Shown in pieces: positions 1 through 7,482 of a stretch of 14,246 bases of DNA. The first letter of the stretch is position 1. The number at the start of each line of letters is the position of its first letter. This stretch comes from an uncultured Coriobacteriaceae bacterium (GTDB taxonomy: Bacteria; Actinomycetota; Coriobacteriia; Coriobacteriales; Eggerthellaceae), in NCBI GenBank assembly GCA_946623915.1, contig CAMORQ010000016.1, positions 1 to 14,246 on the forward strand. The letters are read 5' to 3'. The notes beneath the pieces were generated by a model that worked only from the letters and a program-made list of their open reading frames with translations, was not told the origin of the DNA and made no database searches. Position numbers and translations under genes: made by a program.

Positions 1-1
1 C

Positions 2-1015
2 GCCTACAATGCGCGGTTATACCTCGACCGGTTCTTCGCGTGTGTCTACCGCCAGACGTATGCGGGGTTTCGCATCGTGTTTGTCGATGATTGTTCGACC
101 GACGGCACCGCGGAGGTGGCCGATTGTCTTGCGCGCGATCTGGGGGAACGTTTCGTGTTGCTGAAAACGCCGAACCATGCGGGCTTGAGTGCGGCACGAA
201 ACGTCGGCATCGATTACGTGGCTGATCATCCGACGGAGTTCCTTACCTACCTCGACGCCGACGATTGGTTCGAAGAGGGCTATCTGGCCGACATGCACTC
301 CGCCGCAATCGTGCATGGCACGGGGCTTGTCGTTGCAGGCATCGTCCGCAGCGACGGGGAAGGCCGCCGCGTGCTCGCGACCGAAATGGTTCGCTGCCCG
401 AACCATCCTGTGCGCGATGCGAGCAGCTGTGTCGATCTGGCTTACCTGAATCCCTGCTCGTACGCGAAGCTGTTCCGATTCGCGCCGATATCTGACGTCC
501 GCTTCCGGGACATAAAGCGCTCCGAGGACACGTGCTACCTGTTCGAGGCCCTTCCGCATCTGGGCAGCGTGGTATTCACGAACCGCGCGCTTTACCACTA
601 TTGCGTGCACGCCGGATCCTTGTCGAGCCAGGCGGGAGAGGCCGAGCTGCTTTCCATGCACAGGCATTTCGCTGACATGCTGCCCGCGTTCGCATGCGGC
701 GACCGAGCACCCTACCGCGATTTGTTCGAGAGCCAGGTATTCATACGCAGCTCGATCGGCGGTGTCATGCGGCTTGCGCGGATGCGAAGGCAACGTGCCG
801 CCGATCTTCTGCGCGACGAGCTCGCGTGGCTCGATGACGCAATGCCGACGTGGCGGGCAAACCCCTACCTGTCCTTCGGGAAACGAAAGGGCGCATCGGG
901 CAAGGAACGTGCGGTGAAATTGTGTGCAGCGCTCTACCAGGCGCATGCCTTCGGGACGTTCATCGGCCTCTACGGGCTGTTCAGCAGTGTTTTCGGCCGA
1001 GAAGTGCGGTGGTAG
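2..1015 (+). CDS. Family 2 glycosyltransferase, 5'-truncated by window edge
   Basis: The frame is open from base 2, so the start lies left of the window; 337 residues are visible. The first residues read AYNARLYLDRFF, the usual sequence just after the first beta strand of GT-A family 2 enzymes, so probably only 10-20 residues are missing. The nucleotide-sugar motif VDDCSTDGT follows at 80-106, and the metal-binding DxD motif is in YLDADDW (about 250-270). The family transfers a sugar from a nucleotide donor to a lipid-linked or growing glycan at the cytoplasmic membrane face. The C-terminal half has no motif I recognise and may set acceptor specificity. The gene ends four bases before the next glycosyltransferase, in a polysaccharide operon. 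The internal GTG at 77 is not the start, because it would delete the first strand of the fold. Donor and acceptor cannot be read from sequence. Confidence 0.93.
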   Translation, partial: AYNARLYLDRFFACVYRQTYAGFRIVFVDDCSTDGTAEVADCLARDLGERFVLLKTPNHAGLSAARNVGIDYVADHPTEFLTYLDADDWFEEGYLADMHSAAIVHGTGLVVAGIVRSDGEGRRVLATEMVRCPNHPVRDASSCVDLAYLNPCSYAKLFRFAPISDVRFRDIKRSEDTCYLFEALPHLGSVVFTNRALYHYCVHAGSLSSQAGEAELLSMHRHFADMLPAFACGDRAPYRDLFESQVFIRSSIGGVMRLARMRRQRAADLLRDELAWLDDAMPTWRANPYLSFGKRKGASGKERAVKLCAALYQAHAFGTFIGLYGLFSSVFGREVRW

Positions 1016-1019
1016 TGTC

Positions 1020-2114
1020 ATGGGCGATTGCACAGAGTGCTCCACCCCGACGGTGTCTGTCGTCATGCCGGCGTACAACACGTCGTCCACGATCGGAGAG
1101 GCTCTTTCTGCACTGGCTGCGCAGGATTTCGACGACTTCGAGGTTGTCGTCGTCGACGATGGGAGCACCGACGAAACCGCGCACATCGCATCCAGGTTCG
1201 CCAAAAACGATTTGCGCATACGCGTGCTGCGGCGCACCCACGCTGGAGCAGGCGCCGCGCGAAACGCTGGAATCGGGGAGGCGCGCGGGCGATACCTTCT
1301 GTTTTTGGACGCCGACGACCTATTCGAGCCGAATCTGATCTCGTCGCTCTGTGGACTGGCGGCTAACACGGGTGCGGACGTGGCTATGTGCAGCGCCGAC
1401 CGCTTCGCCGTCGACGCGCAGCTCCCGACGGGTCCATGGGAAGCGCCTCGCTGGGAGCTTGGCGATGGGTGCTGGCAGGCGGGGCAGTTGGCAGGCAGGC
1501 TCTACCAGGCGACAACGGTCGTCGTGTGGAACAAGCTGTTCGATGCCGCATTCGTCAGCGAGCTTGGCCTGCGGTTTCAGAATCTGCCGCGGTTCAACGA
1601 CGCATGCTTTACCATCTGCGCCCTGGCCCTTTCGCGCTCGATTGCGAAAACGCGCGACGTGCTGGTCCACTACCGGCAGCAGAGCGGCAGCCTTGTGGAC
1701 GCGGCGCACGGGAACCCCCTTTGCGACTTATACGCCTTCGACGCCGCGCGCAGTGCGCTGTCGCAATGGGGTCTGCTCGGCTCCTTGCAGCGCAGCTTCG
1801 ACACGCTGTGCGTGAACACGGTCGTGTGGCGGCTTCGCCAGTTCTCGCGTGTGTCGCCCGCTGCCACTGCGGAGCTGTTCAACGCCTATTTCGGCTTCTA
1901 CGAACGAAAATGGGGCATCTCGGACAAGCGCTTTCCCCATCTTGCCTCTCTGCGCTACGCAATCGAACGCGACCTCATGAAGTATGCAGGTGCACAGGGC
2001 ATCGTAGCGGCCAGTATGCTAGATGACCGCGATCGCGGATCGGCTCCCAACGCGGTTGCCGAGCTTGCGTTCGCCGGGCGTCTGGCGGCGTCTTGCGTGC
2101 CGTCTTTCAAGTAG
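1020..2114 (+). CDS. Family 2 glycosyltransferase (complete)
   Basis: This is a 364-residue GT-A glycosyltransferase. Residues 11-20 are TVSVVMPAYN, the first strand and nucleotide-binding loop. VVVVDDGSTDET at 42-53 carries the donor-binding aspartates (D46, D47), and FLDADDLF at 95-102 carries the DxD metal site (D97, D99). The ATG at 1020 is chosen because it puts these motifs at the usual distance from the N terminus and follows the upstream stop by four bases. An in-frame start about 100 bases earlier would overlap the preceding gene and add unrelated sequence. The ribosome-binding site is weak, consistent with coupling to the preceding gene. The two tandem family 2 enzymes have different C-terminal halves, so they probably add different sugars in assembly of one repeat unit. 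The role is known at family level; the substrate is not. Confidence 0.94.
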   Translation: MGDCTECSTPTVSVVMPAYNTSSTIGEALSALAAQDFDDFEVVVVDDGSTDETAHIASRFAKNDLRIRVLRRTHAGAGAARNAGIGEARGRYLLFLDADDLFEPNLISSLCGLAANTGADVAMCSADRFAVDAQLPTGPWEAPRWELGDGCWQAGQLAGRLYQATTVVVWNKLFDAAFVSELGLRFQNLPRFNDACFTICALALSRSIAKTRDVLVHYRQQSGSLVDAAHGNPLCDLYAFDAARSALSQWGLLGSLQRSFDTLCVNTVVWRLRQFSRVSPAATAELFNAYFGFYERKWGISDKRFPHLASLRYAIERDLMKYAGAQGIVAASMLDDRDRGSAPNAVAELAFAGRLAASCVPSFK

Positions 2115-2123
2115 AATGAACCT

Positions 2124-3353
2124 ATGGATTCACTTGAAGCGAAAGACGGGCGGACTCGGATGCTGGACGCGGTGCGTGCCGTTCGGTTCGAAGAGTGGCT
2201 CTACTATGCCGCTTTCGCGCTGGCAGCGTTTACTACGCAGGTGGTCCGTATCACCTTCGACTCGGTCCTTTTCGTGCCCAAGGAAACGTTCGAACCTCTT
2301 GGGTATCTCATCTGTACGCTGCTGCTGTGCGCGAAACTGGTCATGGACCGCGAAGTGTCTTGGCGATATGTGCTGGCGCTGTGCATCCTCGGCGTTGGGG
2401 TGGCGTCGTTTGTCGTGGTCAAGGCATGGCGGTTCTCCCTGATTTTCCTGTTTGTCGCCGCGGGCAAGAACGTGCGCCTGAAGGCCCTCGCCGCAATCGC
2501 GCTGTCCGTGCAAGTGGTCTTGCTGGCCATCGCGCTGCCAAGCGCGTTACTCGGGCGCATCGAAAGCGTGACGGTGTGGCGCATGGTCGACGGGGCGTGG
2601 CGTCCGCGCCTGTCGTACGGATACTCGCATCCCAACATGCTCGGACAAGTGTTTTTGACCATCGCCTGCTCTTATGCGGTCCTGCGCTTCCCGCAGTTTC
2701 ACGCGGCGGATGTCCTCGTGTACATCGCCGCAGGACTCGCTGCGGCGCTGCTCGTGGGCGCGCGCACTTCCACCGTGTGCATAGCGGTTGCAGGCGTGCT
2801 CGCGGCGTTGGCTCCGCATATCGTGCGCTCGCGCAGGCGCATGCGCCTTGCAAGTGCTGCCGCCCTCGTCGCTTTCATCGGATTGGCTGCGATTTCGTTG
2901 TTCATGATGGTCGCGTACAATCCCGACGTCGGCTGGATGAGCGCCGTCGACCGTGCGACGTCGACGCGCTTTTCCCTCGCGCACCGCTTCTACGAAGTGT
3001 TCCCGCCCCGTGCGTTCGGACGCGAGATCATGGCCGTCAAAACCGAAGAGATTCTGCAAACGGCTCCCGACAACGCGTATGCGCGTGCGGTGCTCAAGCA
3101 AGGTTTGGTGCCCGCCGTGGTGCTCGGAGCGCTTTGCCTGGCCGCTTTTGTCCATGCCGCGAGAAGTCGCACCTGGGATGCCTGCATGTTCGGGCTTTCG
3201 GTGTATGCGCTCGTCGGCGTCATGGAGATGTACGCTGTGAACTTCAGCTTGAACTACTTCCTCGTCGGGTGCGCGTTCGTGCTTTACGGGTGCTGGCCCT
3301 ATGGGGTCGGCTCCGAAGGCGCGAAGCCTGCGTTGAAGGCGGGGGAGTCGTGA
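2124..3353 (+). CDS. O-antigen ligase/Wzy-like polysaccharide polymerase
   Basis: This is a 409-residue, strongly hydrophobic protein with about ten membrane-spanning stretches. The tell-tale segment is SYGYSHPNMLG (residues 164-174), the conserved H-P-N-x-x-G stretch of many Wzy polymerases and O-antigen ligases, placed at a loop/helix boundary. A larger extracytoplasmic loop follows near residues 265-320, with a HRFYE sequence also common in these proteins. The family joins lipid-linked repeat units into polymer, or transfers polymer to an acceptor, on the outer membrane face. The gene starts nine bases after the second glycosyltransferase and lies in one run with a flippase, so the polymerase role in a Wzx/Wzy-type pathway is favoured. 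Wzy proteins diverge strongly, so the call rests on the motif, hydropathy and context. Confidence 0.8.
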   Translation: MDSLEAKDGRTRMLDAVRAVRFEEWLYYAAFALAAFTTQVVRITFDSVLFVPKETFEPLGYLICTLLLCAKLVMDREVSWRYVLALCILGVGVASFVVVKAWRFSLIFLFVAAGKNVRLKALAAIALSVQVVLLAIALPSALLGRIESVTVWRMVDGAWRPRLSYGYSHPNMLGQVFLTIACSYAVLRFPQFHAADVLVYIAAGLAAALLVGARTSTVCIAVAGVLAALAPHIVRSRRRMRLASAAALVAFIGLAAISLFMMVAYNPDVGWMSAVDRATSTRFSLAHRFYEVFPPRAFGREIMAVKTEEILQTAPDNAYARAVLKQGLVPAVVLGALCLAAFVHAARSRTWDACMFGLSVYALVGVMEMYAVNFSLNYFLVGCAFVLYGCWPYGVGSEGAKPALKAGES

Positions 3354-3355
3354 CC

Positions 3356-4792
3356 GTGCGCGGCGACAACCGAGGCGAAGCGACCCTGGCCCGCAGGCTC
3401 AGTCCGCTTGGCGTATGGGCTCTGTCTTTGGGATGCATCATCGGATGGGGGTCGTTCATCATGCCCGGCACGATGTTCCTGCCGCATGCGGGACCTGCGG
3501 GGACGGCCATCGCCATGTTCGTCGCGGCGGCCGTGATGATCGTCATCGCGCGCAACTACAGCTACCTCATCGAAAAGCATCCGGTCGCCGGCGGGGAGTT
3601 CGCCTACATCCGGTCGTCTTTCGGCACGACGCACGCGTTCGCCTGTTCGTGGCTTCTGGGTTTGTGCTACTTGGCCCTCGTCGCGCAGAACGCCACGGCG
3701 CTTGCGCTCGTCGTCAGAAACCTTGTCGGCGGTGTGTTTCAGGTCGGGTTCCACTACACCTTCGCCGGATACGACGTGTATCTCGGAGAGCTGGCGTTGG
3801 CCCTTTGCGCTCTCGTGCTGTTTGCGGCGCTCAGCGTGCGCGGCGTCCGTTTCACGGGTGTGTTCCAGACGGTGCTCGTGTTGGCTATCGTGTGCGGAGT
3901 TGCTGTGGCTGCGGTTGCGGCCCTTGGCGCCTTGGGTCCGGCCGCCCTTGCGCCCCGGCCCGCATTCAACCCCGGCGTGGAGCCTGTTGCGGGCGTGCTC
4001 GCGGTGCTCGCCATCGCGCCGTTCGCTTTCGTGGGGTTCGACACCGTGCCACAGGCCGCGGAGGAATACCATTTCCCATCGAGCCGCACGCGGGTCCTGG
4101 TCGCGTCGTCCATCCTGTTCGGTGCGCTCGTCTACGTTGCGCTCACCGTCCTTGCGTCCTCGGTCGTTGCGCCGGGCTACGCCGACTGGCCCTCGTACGT
4201 GTCGCACCTTGCCGACGAGTCGGGTGTGCGCGCCCTGCCCACGTTCAACGCTGCCTACACGGTGGCGGGGCCTGCCGGTCTTGCCGTCCTTGCGGCTGCG
4301 GCGACGGGCGCCATCCTTTCGGGGATTGTCGGTTTCTACATGGCAACGAGCAGGCTGCTGTTCGCCCTCGGACGCGATGGGGTCCTGCCGAAATGGTTCT
4401 CGGCGGTTCATCCGCGTTTTCGCACGCCGCATCATGCGATCCTGTTCGTCCTCGCGGTGTCTGCCATCGCACCGTTTTTCGGTCGCAACGTGCTCGGATG
4501 GCTTGTCGACATGTCTTCGCTCGGCGCGGCCGTCGCGTATGGTTACACGTCCGCGGTGGCTCTTCGCAGCGCAGCGCGAGAAGGGCGACGCGCGATAGTT
4601 GCCACGGGTGCGCTGGGTGTGGCGTTTTCCGTCCTGTTCGCCGTTCTCCTGCTCGTACCCCTGCCTGGAATCGGTGCCAGCATGGGCTTCGAGTCGTACA
4701 TCTGCCTTGCCGTTTGGGTGATGGTGGGTATCATCTTCTACATAACGCGGAACCGGCGCGGCGCAGACGGAGAAAGCGAGCGGCAGGCATGA
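3356..4792 (+). CDS. APC-superfamily amino-acid permease
   Basis: This is a membrane transporter of about 478 residues. Helix 1 carries GCIIGWGSFIMPG (residues 26-38), the broken-helix substrate-binding motif of the amino acid-polyamine-organocation family. PVAGGEFAY (76-84) follows helix 2, and FAFVGFDTVPQAAEE (223-237) is the matching helix 6 signature. Some twelve hydrophobic segments fit the family. GTG at 3356 is preferred because GGGGGAG (3341-3347) sits eight bases before it; GTG at 3350, overlapping the previous stop as GTGA, is an alternative differing by two residues. The stop overlaps the next start (ATGA). An amino-acid carrier is an unusual member of a polysaccharide operon. It may import an amino acid for the ATP-grasp protein downstream, or export a product. 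Substrate and direction cannot be read from sequence. Confidence 0.9.
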   Translation: MRGDNRGEATLARRLSPLGVWALSLGCIIGWGSFIMPGTMFLPHAGPAGTAIAMFVAAAVMIVIARNYSYLIEKHPVAGGEFAYIRSSFGTTHAFACSWLLGLCYLALVAQNATALALVVRNLVGGVFQVGFHYTFAGYDVYLGELALALCALVLFAALSVRGVRFTGVFQTVLVLAIVCGVAVAAVAALGALGPAALAPRPAFNPGVEPVAGVLAVLAIAPFAFVGFDTVPQAAEEYHFPSSRTRVLVASSILFGALVYVALTVLASSVVAPGYADWPSYVSHLADESGVRALPTFNAAYTVAGPAGLAVLAAAATGAILSGIVGFYMATSRLLFALGRDGVLPKWFSAVHPRFRTPHHAILFVLAVSAIAPFFGRNVLGWLVDMSSLGAAVAYGYTSAVALRSAAREGRRAIVATGALGVAFSVLFAVLLLVPLPGIGASMGFESYICLAVWVMVGIIFYITRNRRGADGESERQA

Positions 4793-5745
4793 ACATAAAG
4801 GTAGTGAAACGCTTTGCACCGGCATTCGTGCAGAAAGCCTGGGACGATCATCGCAAAGAGGCGAGCTACCGGCGCATGAGTGCGCTTCAGCCTTCGGATT
4901 ACGAATCCGCCCTGAAGAAATGGTACCGGCACCGTACTGGTCTCGAGCTGAATCTGGACGATCCGCGCACATTCGACGAGAAGATGCAATGGCTGAAACT
5001 CTACGATTCCACCCCGGAGAAAGGCCGCCTATCCGACAAGTACCTCGTGCGCGATTGGGTGGCCCAGCGTGCAGGCGAAGGCTGCCTGGTGCCTTTGCTT
5101 GGCGTATGGGATTCGCCCGAACAGATAGATTTCGACGCCTTGCCCGACCGTTTCGTGCTGAAAGCGACCCATGGGTGCGGTTGGAACATCGTGGTGGAGG
5201 ACAAAGCGGCTCTCGACCGGTCGGAGACGGTGCGCCGCCTGGGCGCATGGTTGGAAACCGACTACGCGTTCGTCGACGGGCTCGAGCTGCAATACCGGTT
5301 TTGCGAACCGCGCATCATCGCCGAAGCGTACATGGAGAACACGCCGGGAGATCTGCATGACTACAAGTTCTTCTGCTTCGACGGGAAGGTCGCCTGCATC
5401 GGTTTTGTCCGCGGTAGGCTCTCCGTTTCCGAGGAAGCGTGCTTCGATCGCGACTGGAACAAACTGCCGTGCACGTATTACACGCATCCACGCATCGCAG
5501 GCGACGTGCCGCGTCCCGCCATGCTCGATGAGGCGGTTTCATTGGCCGAGACGCGCGCCGAAGGGTTCGCCCATGTGCGCGTCGATTTGTACTTGCCTGC
5601 CGACGGGACGGTGCGGTTCGGCGAGATGACGTTCACCACGTTAAGCGGCGTCAGTTTGTGGAAGCCCGCATCATACAACGACTATTTCGGCAGCCTGATC
5701 GACCTTGAGAGCTTGCCGGCATGGAAGGAGATGCACGGGTCCTGA
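4789..5745 (+). CDS. TupA-like ATP-grasp protein
   Basis: This is a 318-residue cytoplasmic protein matching the TupA-like ATP-grasp family found in polysaccharide clusters and named after a teichuronopeptide biosynthesis protein. Visible family landmarks are a start region with DDPRTFDEKMQWLKLY (57-72) and SDKYLVRDWV (82-91); FVLKATHGCGWN (122-133), the nucleotide-binding loop; EPRIIAEAYMEN (173-184); DYKFFCFDGK (191-200); and HVRVDLY plus FGEMTFTTLSG (262-287), whose acidic residues should bind Mg-ATP. ATP-grasp enzymes usually activate a carboxylate and join it to an amine or similar nucleophile. Here that suggests attaching an amino acid or other acyl group to a sugar or polymer. The ATG overlaps the permease stop by four bases, so the two are probably translationally coupled. 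Many members of this family are annotated as glycosyltransferases without direct evidence. Confidence 0.88.
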   Translation: MNIKVVKRFAPAFVQKAWDDHRKEASYRRMSALQPSDYESALKKWYRHRTGLELNLDDPRTFDEKMQWLKLYDSTPEKGRLSDKYLVRDWVAQRAGEGCLVPLLGVWDSPEQIDFDALPDRFVLKATHGCGWNIVVEDKAALDRSETVRRLGAWLETDYAFVDGLELQYRFCEPRIIAEAYMENTPGDLHDYKFFCFDGKVACIGFVRGRLSVSEEACFDRDWNKLPCTYYTHPRIAGDVPRPAMLDEAVSLAETRAEGFAHVRVDLYLPADGTVRFGEMTFTTLSGVSLWKPASYNDYFGSLIDLESLPAWKEMHGS

Positions 5746-7283
5746 TGGAAAGCCGCACGGAGCGCACCAAACGCAACATCGTGTGGGGGATGGCCGGGCG
5801 CATCGTGGCCCTTCTGGGACCATTCGTCGTCCGCTCCCTGCTCGTCGCGCGCCTTGGGGCCGATTACCTGGGGCTTGCCAGCTTCTACACGTCGCTTCTG
5901 CAGGTGCTCAACCTTGCGGAGCTCGGCTTTTCCACAGCGGTGGCGTATGGCATGTACCGGCCGATAGCGGATGCGGACACCACCGAGGTCGCTCGCTACC
6001 TTGCGTACCTGAAGGGCGTATACCGCGTGGTCGGGGCGGGCATCATCGTTTTGGGAATGTGCCTTGCCCCTGCGCTCAGCGTTTTGGGGTCCGGCGCGGT
6101 TCCAACGGATGTGAATCTTCAACTGGCGTTCTTCCTGTACGTGGTCAACACTGCGGCCGGCTATTTCCTGTTCGCCCACAAGGCGACACTGCTCACGGCG
6201 CTGCAACGCAAGGACGTCGTGGACAAAGTGGGGTTAGCCGTAACGTCTGCACAGTTCGCGTTGCAAGCGGCGGTTCTTGTCGGCGCCCCGAGCTTCTACG
6301 CGTACGCGCTCGTGCTGCCTCTGTGCAGTATTGCGGGGAGCGTGGCCGTTTCGAAAGCGGCCGACCGGATGTATCCCGAATACGCAAACGCCAACCTCCG
6401 CGCTCTGCGGCTTTCTGCTGAAGATCGCGCTTCGATGCGCACGCGTGTGGCGGGCCTGGTCGTGCAGAAAGCGAGCATGGTCACGCGCGACTCGTTCGCG
6501 ACCGTGGTCGTTTCCGCATTCGCCGGTCTTCTAGCCGTCGCGCGTTTCAGCAACTACCTCGTCGTCATAAGCGGCGTGTTGGGCATCCTTTCGGTGTTCG
6601 CGTCGTCCATGACGGCTGCGGTGGGAAACAGCGTCGCTCGCGAAAGCCGACAGAAGAACTACGGGGACCTGCGCGTGTTCGTCGGCCTCTATGCGTCGCT
6701 GTCCATCGTGTGCGCAGCGGTCCTTTTGGCCGTGTACCAACCGTTCATGGTTTTGTGGGTCGGGGAAGAAATGCTGGAGCCGTTCGGGTTCGCGGTGCTG
6801 ATGGTTGCTTACTTCTACGTGCGAACGATGGGGGACATCCGGACCGTGTACGTCGACGCGACAGGCGTGTGGTGGGATCTTAGATGGCGCGCAGTGGCCG
6901 AAACGGCCGTGAACGTGGTGCTCGCGGTCGTGCTCGTGCGCGCTCTGTCCGAAACCGGCGCCGCCATCGCCCTCGTAGCCAGCTTGTTTTCGGTCAACTT
7001 CCTTTACGGGTCGCACTTGGTCTTCAAATTGTACTTCGGGAGCGGTCTTGCGCGCGGTTACTACGCGGACCATGCGTTGTACGCTGCCGTAGGGGTGGTC
7101 GTATGCGCCGTCACGTATGCGATAGCGTCTTTCGTGCCCGATGGAGGATGGCTTTTCCTGTGCGTGAAGCTGGTTGTGGCGGGTTGCGTATCTCTCGGAT
7201 CAACTGCTCTGCTCCTTCTTCCCAACAAACGATTCGCCGCTGCTGTTGCGTTTGCCAAAAAAGCCCTCAGCCGAAAGGCATAA
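5745..7283 (+). CDS. Wzx-like polysaccharide flippase
   Basis: This is a 512-residue polytopic membrane protein with roughly 12-14 hydrophobic segments. It opens with the pattern typical of oligosaccharide flippases: RTKRNIVWGMAGRIV (7-21), then PFVVRSLLVARLGADYLGL (26-44), LNLAELGFSTAVAYGMY (55-71) and PIADAD. The family moves undecaprenyl-linked repeat units from the inner to the outer leaflet so a Wzy-type enzyme can polymerise them. ATG 5745 overlaps the previous stop (TGATG) and places the first helix normally. The in-frame ATG at 5721 would add eight residues; the AAGGAG at 5725-5730 is 14 bases from ATG 5745, a rather long spacing, so the start is not fully certain. It is the last gene of the polysaccharide operon, followed by a 199-base gap. 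Confidence 0.92.
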   Translation: MESRTERTKRNIVWGMAGRIVALLGPFVVRSLLVARLGADYLGLASFYTSLLQVLNLAELGFSTAVAYGMYRPIADADTTEVARYLAYLKGVYRVVGAGIIVLGMCLAPALSVLGSGAVPTDVNLQLAFFLYVVNTAAGYFLFAHKATLLTALQRKDVVDKVGLAVTSAQFALQAAVLVGAPSFYAYALVLPLCSIAGSVAVSKAADRMYPEYANANLRALRLSAEDRASMRTRVAGLVVQKASMVTRDSFATVVVSAFAGLLAVARFSNYLVVISGVLGILSVFASSMTAAVGNSVARESRQKNYGDLRVFVGLYASLSIVCAAVLLAVYQPFMVLWVGEEMLEPFGFAVLMVAYFYVRTMGDIRTVYVDATGVWWDLRWRAVAETAVNVVLAVVLVRALSETGAAIALVASLFSVNFLYGSHLVFKLYFGSGLARGYYADHALYAAVGVVVCAVTYAIASFVPDGGWLFLCVKLVVAGCVSLGSTALLLLPNKRFAAAVAFAKKALSRKA

Positions 7284-7354
7284 TCCTAGTTAAATGCTAT
7301 GTTATCGCAGGTGAGGCACGTAATGTGCATTGCGAAAAGTGTGACTTCGGCACT

Positions 7355-7382
7355 TTGTTATTCGGTATCGTTCTGCTACCAT
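7355..7382 (+). promoter_or_regulatory. Weak sigma-70-type promoter candidate
   Basis: TTGTTA (7355-7360) and TACCAT (7377-7382) are separated by 16 bases, each matching four of six consensus positions. Transcription would start near 7388, giving a leader of about 95 bases before the rhodanese lipoprotein. It is the best candidate in this gap, but it is weak and unproven. Confidence 0.3.
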
Positions 7383-7390
7383 CTACGCGT

Positions 7391-7421
7391 GCGCATACGA
7401 AACGTTCGATGCGCTTGTTTG
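7391..7421 (+). terminator. Hairpin with short T-rich tail, terminator or leader attenuator
   Basis: GCGCATACGAA (7391-7401) pairs with TTCGATGCGC (7405-7414): ten base pairs with one bulged A and a three-base ACG loop. TTGTTTG follows directly. The T run is interrupted, so termination would be incomplete. The hairpin could end polysaccharide-operon transcripts. If the promoter at 7355-7382 is real, it would instead sit at the very 5' end of the sulfur-operon mRNA and act on attenuation or stability. Confidence 0.45.
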
Positions 7422-7482
7422 TGAATGGCGGCGGTTCCGCGGGGAGGAAACGCGGCTTTCCAGAACAAGGGGAGTGCTTGGG

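Larger units (their letters stand above)
7284..7482. other. Intergenic region between polysaccharide and sulfur operons
   Basis: This 199-base gap is somewhat richer in A and T than the genes around it. I see no gene in it. It holds a small inverted repeat AAAGTG/CACTTT around 7338-7356, a weak promoter candidate, a strong short hairpin followed by TTGTTT, and a second small inverted repeat CCGCG/CGCGG (7437-7441 and 7451-7455) whose loop is purine-rich. The strong Shine-Dalgarno AAGGGGAG (7467-7474) for the rhodanese lipoprotein lies near its right end. There is no classical terminator with a long T run, so some read-through from the flippase gene is possible. Confidence 0.6.

Noticed and set aside
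17..1369. Minus-strand frame opposite the glycosyltransferases
   Set aside because: It covers two genes with clear GT-A motifs and encodes a composition without family features.
2195..3349. Upstream extension of the permease frame through the polymerase gene
   Set aside because: The frame is open by chance; the polymerase gene occupies this DNA in another frame with clear hydrophobic segments, and the permease has a ribosome-binding site before GTG 3356.
3299..5248. Long minus-strand open frame (649 codons) opposite the permease and ATP-grasp genes
   Set aside because: It is Arg/Gly/His-rich with no recognisable domain and runs across two well-supported + strand genes; long antisense frames are common in GC-rich coding DNA.
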